A stretch of DNA of 64,000 bases, from positions 329,244 to 393,243 of the forward strand of contig NZ_CAKKLV010000003.1 of the NCBI RefSeq assembly GCF_918698115.1. The letters run 5' to 3'. This document shows, one piece after another, positions 17,678 through 26,449 of this stretch (the first letter of the stretch is position 1; the number at the start of each line of letters is the position of its first letter). The notes under the pieces are model-generated. The model did not search any database, was not told where the DNA came from, and saw only the letters and a program-made list of their open reading frames with translations. The position numbers and the translations under genes are program-made. The DNA comes from Peribacillus sp. Bi96. GTDB taxonomy: Bacteria > Bacillota > Bacilli > Bacillales > DSM-1321.

Positions 17678-18565
17678 TTTATTGAGAGAGCTGCAAATAT
17701 CTGCGCCATTCATATTTTGAATGAAAGAACTGCCATCGAAACGGAACATCGAATGAAAGGAGAATTGCTTGAAGAGATATTACGACAGCCACGTCAAGAT
17801 TTCTATGTCACCAACAAACTTTCTTATCTAGGTTACAACCTCAATAAACCTCATTATGTGTTCGTTTTTCAATTACAGAATCAACATATTATGAATGAGG
17901 GTGACGACTCATTATCCAATGCTAGGAATCTGATTGCTGACATTCTGAAAAAACAGACAACCCATGCTGAAGAACATATTTTGGTTTCAAATCAATTTGT
18001 TCAGGTCCATGCGTTAATACCCGAAGATTTATTAGTAAAACGGAAACTAACTATTACACAATACGGAAATGAACTATTAGGAGAAATCAGGAGTCAAATT
18101 CCTTCTTTACAACTTTTTATTGGTATTAGTAACCTTTGTCAAGACATCAATAGTTTTCATCAAGGATTTAAGCAAGCAAACAAGGCCATCGAAATTGCAC
18201 AAATTAAAAGACAAAAACAACGAGTGATCCTATTTTCTGAATTAGGTCACATATCAATCTTATTAGACGCAAGAAATCCAAAAGAATTAGAGAATTATGC
18301 CAATGGAGTCTTAGGTCCTGTCTTCGATTATGATACGCAAAATTCGACGGAGTTATTGAAAACACTATATTTTTATTTGAGTAACGAGTGTAATTTACAT
18401 AAAACCGCACGCAAAATGAACTTATCAATAGGAGGAATGCGTTATCGCCTGACTCGACTAAAGGATTTATTCGGGATCGACTTAATGAATTCTTCTACTC
18501 GGAGTGAGGTTCAATTATCCTTAGACATCTATATCGCGTTTGGCAAAACTTCTTTTGCTAAATGA
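17678..18565 (+). pseudogene. PucR/CdaR-type regulator, 5'-truncated
   Basis: The preserved part starts within a GAF-to-GGDEF-like linker (FIERAANICAIHILNERTAI), continues through the GGDEF-like domain (LFIGISNLCQDINSFHQGFK) and ends in the PucR-type helix-turn-helix (YLSNECNLHKTARKMNLSIG, then MRYRLTRLKDLFGIDL). The amino-terminal sensor region is missing and no ribosome site precedes an ATG at 17636 that lies inside the neighbouring peptidase relic. It is divergent to that relic, and both lost their 5' ends at the same point. It may still be translated as a fragment, but a pseudogene is more likely. Confidence 0.75.
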
Positions 18566-19002
18566 GAAAAACAAAAGAACTAATCCATTTGTTAAGTTGT
18601 ATACGATAAAACTACATATATAGTAAACGCTCAAAAAAACAATACAGGCATCTTTATTTAGACCCGTACTATACCAGATGAAAAGTCACTTTCGTTGCAG
18701 CTAAAATGATACAATCTTGCCACCAACGATCATACTATTCCACCTTATGAGTGTTTAATCGCTGCTAACGCTAATAATATCCATATAACATAATTCGATC
18801 ATGTACATGACTCGACTGGGATCTATCAACATGCAGATGATACCACGTACGAATTCTCTGGACCCTGACCTATGGATATATGTATACAATAACGAAGTTG
18901 ATGCAATCAATGGAAAAACAAGACCATTATGATTGATTGGCTTCTCAAACATTAAACAAACAAATTAATGAACAATCAACTATTGATACTATACTAATTA
19001 GT
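18566..19002. other. Intergenic stretch, nothing recognised
   Basis: No gene is supported in these 440 bases. A minus-strand frame at 18755-18952 has no family resemblance or ribosome site. Confidence 0.4.
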
Positions 19003-19036
19003 AAAAAGCCGGCAATCCTATCAGAGGAAAGCCGGC
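19003..19036 (-). terminator. Intrinsic terminator behind the kinase-fold gene
   Basis: GCCGGC at 19008-19013 and 19031-19036 pair with each other and an inner TCCT/AGGA adds to the stem. On the minus strand TTTTT follows. It lies about 140 bases behind the kinase-fold gene. Confidence 0.65.
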
Positions 19037-19174
19037 ACAAAGCGCTGTAATTTAAATCAGCCTATCCTAATATATTTATTTTGATTTATAAAGGCGTAAT
19101 CGTTCTGAAAGATTAGGATTCTTTTTAAAAAAAGACTACCATTGGCAGCCTTAATGAATTTATTTATCATATGG

Positions 19175-19750
19175 TCAAACTAACCATTGCAACACTAGAC
19201 TTTTGAGATCCATGGTGAATAGACCGTAATCAATGACGACCATTTCATCATTCTCGTTATATCCGACATTATCCAAACGCAAATCTATTGGTATAATACC
19301 GTACCTCAGGAATTTTAATCCCAAATTGATCAGTTTCGTATATTCCTTGATTGCTAACGGCACATTCGTGTCCACCTTCTTCATGATAATCCAGCCCGTC
19401 CCATGCTCCTTAACCGGACATATATACTTTTTGACTTCCTCATTACAGTTATTATATATATAGGCTTCATTTGCATTGCTTATTAATCCTACTTCTGACA
19501 ATGCAATTTTTAAAATATAGCCATTATTTAAATCATAGACGACTCGGTTAAAACCATGCCCGATCATTTTATATTTGAATTTCAGAGTTTTTTTAGCAGT
19601 AACCATTTGTTGATCTGCCGTATTGAGAAATTGGAATGTCCCTATTTGAGATATCCAAGACTCAATGGCTTTTATCTCTTGCCGGGACAGCATTTTACTT
19701 TTATTCGGCTGGTATAGCCCTTCCTTACCAAGGTTAATAATTGGCCACAT
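19175..19750 (-). CDS. Small protein-kinase-fold protein
   Basis: A 191-residue protein with a compact kinase-like fold. A glycine-rich loop with invariant-type Lys (GHGFNRVVYDLNNGYILKIA, about 61-80), hinge-like GTGWIIMKKVD, a catalytic-loop equivalent PIDLRLDNVGY (Asp and Asn present) and IDYG in place of DFG (about 175) are visible. It is much shorter than Hanks-type kinases and lacks most of the large lobe. Similar small kinase-like proteins are known in bacilli without assigned substrate. The ATG follows AAGGAGA at 11 bases. It stands alone with its own terminator. Confidence 0.65.
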   Translation of the reverse strand: MWPIINLGKEGLYQPNKSKMLSRQEIKAIESWISQIGTFQFLNTADQQMVTAKKTLKFKYKMIGHGFNRVVYDLNNGYILKIALSEVGLISNANEAYIYNNCNEEVKKYICPVKEHGTGWIIMKKVDTNVPLAIKEYTKLINLGLKFLRYGIIPIDLRLDNVGYNENDEMVVIDYGLFTMDLKSLVLQWLV

Positions 19751-20135
19751 TCTCTAAACGTCTCCTTTTTAATTTTTTTTCTAGAGTGATGGATTTTCCA
19801 AGGAGATGAAAAAACAAGTACATGGAAGAATCAATAATAAGCAAAAGATTTTGATTAGGCTGTTATTGGAAATGAGTAATTGTATAGTTTTTAATGTCAA
19901 ATAGTGGGAAAGATATTCTATTTGCCGTTCCCAAGTCACTTTCATCATCCACGGATTTATTAACAAGCATGTTCTCAGATTCTCAAGATTTTTCCTTCGA
20001 TATATATAATATGACTTTCATATAAAAACGGCTTGTACTATAGCTGAAGATACTGGCAAAAAGTCTACACTTTATTCGAATGAAGGATGGAGAGAGAGAA
20101 AACGGCTTATTTTTGAAGTCTTCTTAAATAAATTC
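19751..20135. other. Intergenic stretch, nothing recognised
   Basis: About 385 AT-rich bases with no supported gene. They should contain the promoter of the kinase-fold gene, which I cannot place with confidence. Confidence 0.4.
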
Positions 20136-20177
20136 AAAAACCCCGGGGTGGTTTTTAAAGACCAGATCCGGGGTTTT
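20136..20177 (-). terminator. Intrinsic terminator of the aminoacylase/MFS operon
   Basis: AAAACCCCGG and CCGGGGTTTT pair, with an inner TGGT/ACCA stem; on the minus strand the stem ends in a T-rich tail. It is 57 bases behind the MFS gene. Confidence 0.78.
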
Positions 20178-20233
20178 CTTCTTTTCATTTTGTTTTCATT
20201 TTGTTTTCATTTTTGATAAGTATGCTTCAAGAA

Positions 20234-21463
20234 TTATGCTAATAAGTCAACATCATTTGGTTGCTCCATATGTTTATTCTTTTTAATGGAAAGCGCAGCA
20301 ATTATTGAAATTGCGGAACATGCGATTAAGAACCAAAAAGCCCCATTGTAGGATCCTGTAAGGGTGATGATAAAGCCCATGACAAGAGGTGATATGAAGC
20401 CTGCTGCCTGTGCCCCCATATTAATCACTCCCATCGCAGAACCGATAACCTTTTTAGACATGATTTTATGCGGCAAAGCAAATGCAACTGTAAAGGCAAA
20501 GCTCTTAAAGATCATACAAAGATTCAAATAAACCATTGCAGCTACTAAGGAGTTCGATGTAAACATCAAATATAGGAATATCCCTGACATAAGCATGCCA
20601 AATGCCGCATAATATTTTTCCAAATTATTAAAATACCGGTCAAGAAGCCAGCCACTGAACAACATAGCAACTCCCGTTGAGATACCCGGTAACGCTGCAT
20701 ATAAACCCATGGACAAGAGATCCATCCCTCTAGCTTCCATCAAATAGGATGGAATCCAGGAAGAAAGTCCCCAGTTTACTATTCCGGCAGCAAACCACAT
20801 GACAGTTATTTTCCACAATCCAGAATTCACCAACAATTCCTTCATTGGCACGCTATTCTCTATTAATGCCTTGTTTGTTACAGTGCTTTCTTTTGGTTTA
20901 AAAAACACCCAGAATGCAATCGTTAATAATATTCCTAGCAATCCAATTACATAAAACATGTTTCTCCAGCCCATAAATAATATCATCGGCGCAGCCACCA
21001 ATGGGGCAAGTGCCATCCCAAAATAATTGGAAGACATTAAGTAAGCAGAAGCCTTTGGCCTTTCATCCCGGGGAAAATAATCCGCAATTCCCTTTTGGGA
21101 AGCTGAAGGATACCCTCCTTGTCCAAGACCAAAGAGAAAACGTATGATAAGTAACGAAATAAGAGACCAAGCAAAACCAGTAAATACGGTAAAAACCGAC
21201 CACACTATGATGGACCATATTAAGACTTTTCTCGAGCCCAGTTTGTCTGTCATCCATCCTCCTGGTATTTGCATGATCGCATAGGATAAGAAGAAGCTAC
21301 TTAAAATTGCCCCGACAGCAGCAGCATCCAAATTAAATTCTTCCTTAATAGATACAACAGCCACACTCATGACCATCCGATCCAAATAATCAACCAGATA
21401 ACCAACAAACAGTAAAAATAATATAAAGTGCTTATTTTGGGACACTCCAATGGAACGCTTCAT
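20234..21463 (-). CDS. MFS transporter, ACS family
   Basis: A 409-residue carrier with 12 predicted membrane segments and the ACS signature VGYLVDYLDRMVMSVAVV in helix 1, MTDKLGSRKVLIWS in the 2-3 loop, and GLGQGGYPSASQKGIADYFP in helix 4. The ATG at 21463 follows GGGAGG; eight codons of upstream frame overlap that site. It is the last gene of an operon with a D-aminoacylase-like enzyme and an MlrC-type protein, so its substrate is probably an N-acyl amino acid, a small peptide or another organic anion that those enzymes process (inference). Confidence 0.8.
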   Translation of the reverse strand: MKRSIGVSQNKHFILFLLFVGYLVDYLDRMVMSVAVVSIKEEFNLDAAAVGAILSSFFLSYAIMQIPGGWMTDKLGSRKVLIWSIIVWSVFTVFTGFAWSLISLLIIRFLFGLGQGGYPSASQKGIADYFPRDERPKASAYLMSSNYFGMALAPLVAAPMILFMGWRNMFYVIGLLGILLTIAFWVFFKPKESTVTNKALIENSVPMKELLVNSGLWKITVMWFAAGIVNWGLSSWIPSYLMEARGMDLLSMGLYAALPGISTGVAMLFSGWLLDRYFNNLEKYYAAFGMLMSGIFLYLMFTSNSLVAAMVYLNLCMIFKSFAFTVAFALPHKIMSKKVIGSAMGVINMGAQAAGFISPLVMGFIITLTGSYNGAFWFLIACSAISIIAALSIKKNKHMEQPNDVDLLA

Positions 21464-21515
21464 CTTATTCCTCCCTTTTCTACTCATTTTTCGCAGGCAA
21501 ATTAATTGGAATTAT

Positions 21516-23138
21516 TTATCGACCCTGAAATGTTCCCACTGTATCAGTTTTTGAACTTTGAATACTTTTAATTACTTTGCCATCTCGTGCTCCTGTGTAT
21601 TCCCCCTGGTAAACGGTTAATTTTCCGTTTATATAAACTGCAAGAATGCCTTCTGGCTCTGATAGCGGATTCTCGAATGTAGCTAGATCTTTAATTTTTT
21701 CGGGATCGAATATAACAATATCTGCCTGATAATCCGTTTTTATTAGCCCCCTATCCTTTAATCTCATCAGCTGCGCAGGAGCACCTGTCATTCGACGAAT
21801 GGCTTGTTCAAGTGTCAAAGCACCTTCTTCCCTAACATATTTTCCTAATACTCTCGGAAATGTCCCATATAACCGAGGATGCGGCTTTCCACCAAAAATC
21901 CCATCAGATCCTACCATTTGCAGTGGATGACACATGCCCAGCAAAACATCTTCTGCAAAACCCCAATGAATAACCATGGCTACATTTCCCTTTTCCTCTA
22001 TCAGAATATCAAATGCGGCATCTTCAGGGGGCTGCTGCCTGATTTCTGAAATTTCAATCAGATTTTTACCTTCTAAGCTTTTATTAGAAGTAGTTTGAAC
22101 GGATGTAATAACGATATTTTTCCAGCCACAATTTAAAACCCAATTTTCATATTCTGTGTTTGTTTTAAATTCTTCCGTGATTCTTTTTCGGATTTCTGGA
22201 ACACCCAATCGAATCAGCATTTCTTCCGTTCCCCCTGAATGCATCCAAGGCGGAAGTATGGCATGAAAAACGGTTGAAGCGGCTGAATATGGATATTGAT
22301 CAAAGGTAATTTCAATCCCTTCCCGTCTAGCGGCATTCATCTTGTCCAGGGCTTTCTTAAATTTATCCCGATTTCCCTGGCCGATTATCTTAAAATGGGA
22401 AATATGTAATCGTACACCGGATTGTCTGGAGGCATCTATGACTTCATCCAAAGCTGTTAAAGAGTGAATGCTTTCATTGCGAATATGGACAACGAAACAG
22501 CCGTCATATTTCGCAGTACTCTTACATATTTCAATTAATTCTTCCTTATTGGAAAAAACGTTTGGGGGATATACCAAACCTGAGGACAAGCCTACTGCTC
22601 CTGAACGCATTCCTTCCTCGACCAGCAAACGCATTTTTTCCAATTCTTGTTTAGTAGCCGCTCTATCCTCAAATCCCATAACCAAGGAACGGACCGCGCC
22701 ATGAGGTACTAGGTAAGCAGCGTTGCCTATCATCTTTGACTTTTCTAGAAATGAAAAATATTCATCAATGCTATTCCATGGCCACTCCCCTATATCGCCA
22801 TTTAGTCCACTTAATTGTTTTTGCCATAACGGCTTTGTTTTTTCTGATACAGGAGCGACAGAAATGCCATCCTGTCCAAATAATTCTGTAGTCACACCCT
22901 GAAGTGCCTTGATTTTATGAACTTCCGGAACGGTGCAAAGCAAATCAGAATGGACATGAGGATCAATAAACCCTGGGGAAACTGCCAACCCATTGGCATC
23001 GATAGTTCGTACAGCTTGTTCACCGCTTAAATTCCCCATAAAAACAATTTTTCCATCCTCAATTCCAATGTCCGTTTTCGTCCAGGGGTTGCCTGTTCCA
23101 TCATAAACCCTTCCATTTTTAATTATTACATCCAGCAT
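21516..23138 (-). CDS. D-aminoacylase-like amidohydrolase
   Basis: A 540-residue amidohydrolase-superfamily enzyme. After the beta-sandwich start (MLDVIIKNGRVYDGTGNPW) comes the metal motif PGFIDPHVHSDLL, then HIRNES and HISHFKIIG (further metal ligands), SDGIFGG (Asp ligand) and the family-typical HPRLYGTFPRVLGKYV before the closing sandwich. N-acyl-D-amino acid deacylases and related enzymes share this build and length. It likely removes an acyl group from an unusual amino acid or peptide. It begins 24 bases behind mlrC and 50 bases separate it from the MFS gene's start. Confidence 0.83.
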   Translation of the reverse strand: MLDVIIKNGRVYDGTGNPWTKTDIGIEDGKIVFMGNLSGEQAVRTIDANGLAVSPGFIDPHVHSDLLCTVPEVHKIKALQGVTTELFGQDGISVAPVSEKTKPLWQKQLSGLNGDIGEWPWNSIDEYFSFLEKSKMIGNAAYLVPHGAVRSLVMGFEDRAATKQELEKMRLLVEEGMRSGAVGLSSGLVYPPNVFSNKEELIEICKSTAKYDGCFVVHIRNESIHSLTALDEVIDASRQSGVRLHISHFKIIGQGNRDKFKKALDKMNAARREGIEITFDQYPYSAASTVFHAILPPWMHSGGTEEMLIRLGVPEIRKRITEEFKTNTEYENWVLNCGWKNIVITSVQTTSNKSLEGKNLIEISEIRQQPPEDAAFDILIEEKGNVAMVIHWGFAEDVLLGMCHPLQMVGSDGIFGGKPHPRLYGTFPRVLGKYVREEGALTLEQAIRRMTGAPAQLMRLKDRGLIKTDYQADIVIFDPEKIKDLATFENPLSEPEGILAVYINGKLTVYQGEYTGARDGKVIKSIQSSKTDTVGTFQGR

Positions 23139-23162
23139 TTGAACACATCCTTTATATGTTAG

Positions 23163-24641
23163 TTAGACTAATAGATTATTTAAAATAGAATCAAAAGGGT
23201 AAATAGGTCTGCTTATATTCTTGTAATCAAAGGTTGATAGCTTTGCACTGCTTAACCCTGGCGAGTCAACCGTTATAATTTCTTTAGCAATAGGCATGAA
23301 GGCTGCCCGGAAATGGTGAGATGATTTCAATCCAACAATACTTGATTTTTCAACATCTATTCCATGAAGGAGGAAAATTTGTTCGTCAAATGTCTGTGAA
23401 TTTACAGAGCATATAACGATATCCACGTTTCCAACCACTAATCTTGCACTTCTCCCCAGGTTCACTTTGCTTCCTTTCCACATCGGTGAGGACTGAATAA
23501 ACTTGCCATCAGATAGACTTTTTACATACGCTGATAATTGTAGAGGGTTGCCGTGTAATGTATCTGTTTTACCGCCTAATACGACTTGAATTAGGGAACC
23601 TACACCTTCTTTATGGGCCATTTCCGCTACTCCTGGATCAAAAATAAATCCAAAGCAGCTATTTGGAATGTTTGCTTCAATCATTTCCTGCAATAAAAAG
23701 GTGCCATCTCCTGGTGTACCCGCACCAGGATTATCGGAAGCCTCATTAATGATGATGGGCATTTCCTTCTGGGAGGAAGCATATGTAATGGCTTTCTTTG
23801 GTGAAGGCAATATAGGAAAAAATTCATCTTTCTTCTCAAAAATTCTAACAGCTATATCATCTGAAATTTTTTGTGCTAATGAGGGTTCATTGTTCGTAAT
23901 GGCAATTACTGAAACTCCTGCGTGAGGGATATCTGAATATGGGAAGCCGTGAAATAAGGTACAATCAAGCACCTCAGGATGCTTTTCCCATTGCTGGCAC
24001 CATTCATTGATTTCTTTAATTGGAGAATAGTAGGAAGTAGTAGTAGGAATAAGTAATGGTAATTTAGTTAGAGACATTTCCGGGTTAACTTTACCTTGAA
24101 TGATACGAGCAGTAACATCAATCGCTTCTATCCCCCTTTCATAGGAATCCGTATGAGGGTAATCTATATTGCCGAGTAGTACATCTGCTTCTTTAACCAT
24201 GGTTTCCGTAATATTACCATGCAGGTCCAAAGCAGCTACGATTGGTATTTCTGATCCCAAAATGCTTCTTAATTCCGATAAAATCTCACCTTCAATATCG
24301 TCAATTCCTTCTGCTACTCCTGCTCCATGAAGAAATAGACAAATCCCGTCCAGTTTGCCCGAATTCATAATGCTTGATATTAATAGATTTTTTGCTTTTT
24401 GAAACGTTTCCGGTGTTATCGTTCCTGATGGATTGGCCATGGCTGCAAAGGTCGGCACAATTTCAATCCCTATCTCTTCTCCCCGATGGATCATCCCACC
24501 CAAATAATCCAATACACCAGTGTGCCTATCGAGAAGTTCCTCTCCTTGGGTCCATTCCCATACTTTAAATAAGTCTACTGTCGTTCTTACTCGAGAAAAC
24601 GTATTCGTTTCATGAGCCAACTGACCAATTGCTATTCTCAT
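23163..24641 (-). CDS. MlrC-type metallopeptidase (M81 family)
   Basis: A 492-residue protein with the two MlrC domains. The amino-terminal part begins MRIAIGQLAHETNTFS, with LFLHGAGVAEGIDDIEGEIL and VAALDLHGNITETM; the carboxyl part has NEASDNPGAGTPGDGTFLLQ and VVGNVDIVICSVNSQTFDEQ. MlrC was first described in microcystin breakdown, but most homologues stand with amino-acid or amide catabolism. The ATG at 24641 follows AAAGGGG; 40 upstream in-frame codons overlap the regulator gene and lack a ribosome site. Neighbours suggest joint breakdown of a modified peptide or N-acyl amino acid. Confidence 0.82.
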   Translation of the reverse strand: MRIAIGQLAHETNTFSRVRTTVDLFKVWEWTQGEELLDRHTGVLDYLGGMIHRGEEIGIEIVPTFAAMANPSGTITPETFQKAKNLLISSIMNSGKLDGICLFLHGAGVAEGIDDIEGEILSELRSILGSEIPIVAALDLHGNITETMVKEADVLLGNIDYPHTDSYERGIEAIDVTARIIQGKVNPEMSLTKLPLLIPTTTSYYSPIKEINEWCQQWEKHPEVLDCTLFHGFPYSDIPHAGVSVIAITNNEPSLAQKISDDIAVRIFEKKDEFFPILPSPKKAITYASSQKEMPIIINEASDNPGAGTPGDGTFLLQEMIEANIPNSCFGFIFDPGVAEMAHKEGVGSLIQVVLGGKTDTLHGNPLQLSAYVKSLSDGKFIQSSPMWKGSKVNLGRSARLVVGNVDIVICSVNSQTFDEQIFLLHGIDVEKSSIVGLKSSHHFRAAFMPIAKEIITVDSPGLSSAKLSTFDYKNISRPIYPFDSILNNLLV

Positions 24642-24681
24642 TAAATTACCCCTTTCTTCACAAGTATTAATAATAAAAATC

Positions 24682-26001
24682 CTATCTGACTGACTCCTTA
24701 AAAAATTGAAATTCATACAGCTGTCTTGGTCTCCCCCGGTGTATGGGCTGTTCCTCACCAACGATGACAGCTAGATTCGTATTCTCAAGAGTATTCAGGA
24801 TTCTCCTTGCACTCCTAATGGTTAAACCTAGTCCGTTAGCAAGATCATTTGCTGTGATGCTTTTATTGCCGAAGCACTCACAAAAGGAAAGTAATTTGTT
24901 TATGGTTGCAATACTGAGTCCAGCTGTTTTTGCTAAATTCATTAGTTTTGGGTCATCACTCCGCAAGGAATATTTCAATCTCCCATCTTTTCCGACAGGA
25001 CCAAATACGGTTCCATCCATGTCAACCACAAAACAGCTCGGTTTATTCACTTTGGCTTTCATAAGTGCCTTACGAGCACTCACTTCTGCTTCGTTTGCTG
25101 TATGTCCAAACCCAATCCCGATGGTGGTCTCTACACCAATTTTCATGGCTATCTCATCTAATAACGGAGCTTTTTTATATTTTTGGGTCGTACTTTCAAT
25201 GGCGCCACGTGTGGTTATAAATCGAACTACATCTCGTTCTGACCAGTCAAAAATAGCCTGGGCCTCTTCGCAAAAATCTATAAGGAGGTTTTGCAGTTCA
25301 GCCTTTTTACGCTGTTCTCCATATTCTGATAAGGGCTTATTTATAGAAGAAAGCAAATTATTAAAATGGAGGATTCCGATGGCAATTTGTGTATCGCTTT
25401 GAAGCAAGGCCTTCCCCTCTAAAAGAACATTATTCAGACTACTTCGAATTGCAGACATAGTAGGGAGAACCCTAAATACTAGCACCCCTAGCCCTTTTAA
25501 CGATTCGTATACGGAATTAACACACGTAACGGCCACTTGTGTTTGCTTATTCTTCCACAGTTCATAATGAAAATGGACCAATTCATCGGCTTTTTGACCG
25601 GTTTTAAGAAATATCTTTTCAGGATATATTTCTAAATCCTCAAGACATTCTTTTACTTCTCTATTTGGTAATGTGTCTATGCTGATCCTCAACGGTGCTT
25701 TTATTGGATTAAAAGTAGTTTCTGTAATAATCTTAAAAAGAGTCCGATATAAAGATGTGCCTGTCGATGGAATAAAAACCATTGGCTTAGTAATATTTTG
25801 ATTCTTTGCTATTTGATATGGGATAATGCCTAAAAAGAATAAAACATCCGCCTCGTCGACTCTTTTATTAATCACATTCATTGTTTCCTGTTCATGATTG
25901 TAAGGAGCAGGTAACAAGGTAATGTCGGAGTATGATTGGCCGATGGAAATCACTAGTTCTACTAAATCAATAGGACCTATAACTAATACTTTTGTATTCA
26001 T
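24682..26001 (-). CDS. Putative regulator: sensor region, GGDEF-like middle, winged-helix end
   Basis: A 439-residue protein starting MNTKVLVIGPIDLVELV (a PrpR-N-like receptor fold is possible). The middle (about 285-340) has TTIGIGFGHTANEAEVSARKALMKAK and CFVVDMDGTVFGPVG, resembling degenerate nucleotide-cyclase/GTP cyclohydrolase III-like folds of regulators. The end (about 375-430) is a winged helix: SITANDLANGLGLTIRSARRILNTLEN, then HRGRPRQLYEF. The order is unlike common response regulators. It precedes mlrC by 40 bases and probably controls the operon; no family name is certain. The ATG follows GGTGGAGGATG. Confidence 0.65.
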   Translation of the reverse strand: MNTKVLVIGPIDLVELVISIGQSYSDITLLPAPYNHEQETMNVINKRVDEADVLFFLGIIPYQIAKNQNITKPMVFIPSTGTSLYRTLFKIITETTFNPIKAPLRISIDTLPNREVKECLEDLEIYPEKIFLKTGQKADELVHFHYELWKNKQTQVAVTCVNSVYESLKGLGVLVFRVLPTMSAIRSSLNNVLLEGKALLQSDTQIAIGILHFNNLLSSINKPLSEYGEQRKKAELQNLLIDFCEEAQAIFDWSERDVVRFITTRGAIESTTQKYKKAPLLDEIAMKIGVETTIGIGFGHTANEAEVSARKALMKAKVNKPSCFVVDMDGTVFGPVGKDGRLKYSLRSDDPKLMNLAKTAGLSIATINKLLSFCECFGNKSITANDLANGLGLTIRSARRILNTLENTNLAVIVGEEQPIHRGRPRQLYEFQFFKESVR

Positions 26002-26343
26002 TCATCCTCCACCTTTATTTTCAAATAATACTGAATAGTAAGTTTTTATTATTGTTTATAACTTTAACTACCTAAATATTAAAAGTAAATGTCTGTTAAT
26101 GGACCGAAAATACGTTTTTTTGAGCAGTCAGTTATTTATTTGACCTTTCTCCATTCCATTTCCACCAGAGGATACTATATTTACGTACGTTCAGTTCATT
26201 AATAGACCTGGACCCTTTTGGATCTATTATTCATATCATACGTTAATTGGGCGATATTGGAGAAAGCATGTCTATTTGCCACATATCATTGTTTATCAAG
26301 ACCTAAATTCTTAAAATATAGATACATTAAAGGACATTACATT

Positions 26344-26377
26344 ATTCTTACACAATCGCGCTCGATTGAGTAAGAAT
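26344..26377. repeat. Inverted repeat upstream of the MocR promoter
   Basis: Arms ATTCTTACACAATCG and CGATTGAGTAAGAAT (one mismatch) with a CGCT loop. There is no T tract, so it may be an operator in this divergent intergenic region (26002-26397), which otherwise shows nothing definite. Confidence 0.55.
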
Positions 26378-26397
26378 GCTTAAAGTAATTTATGGAT

Positions 26398-26432
26398 TTG
26401 AATTTGTTGCCATACAATTTTATAATTGTGTG
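26398..26432 (+). promoter_or_regulatory. MocR gene promoter with overlapping palindrome
   Basis: TTGAAT (26398-26403) and TATAAT (26421-26426) have a 17-base spacer. CATACAATT and AATTGTGTG (26411-26432) form a near-perfect palindrome centred on the -10 box, a place suited to autorepression. A TTG start at 26426 is thus inside the promoter and can be dismissed. Confidence 0.65.
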
Positions 26433-26449
26433 AAAAAAGGATGAGGATT

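Noticed and set aside
18755..18952. Minus-strand ORF of 65 codons in a gene desert
   Set aside because: No ribosome site, odd composition, no known motif.
24743..25402. Plus-strand ORF of 219 codons
   Set aside because: It lies opposite the intact regulator gene, is low in complexity and has no start signal; a shadow frame.
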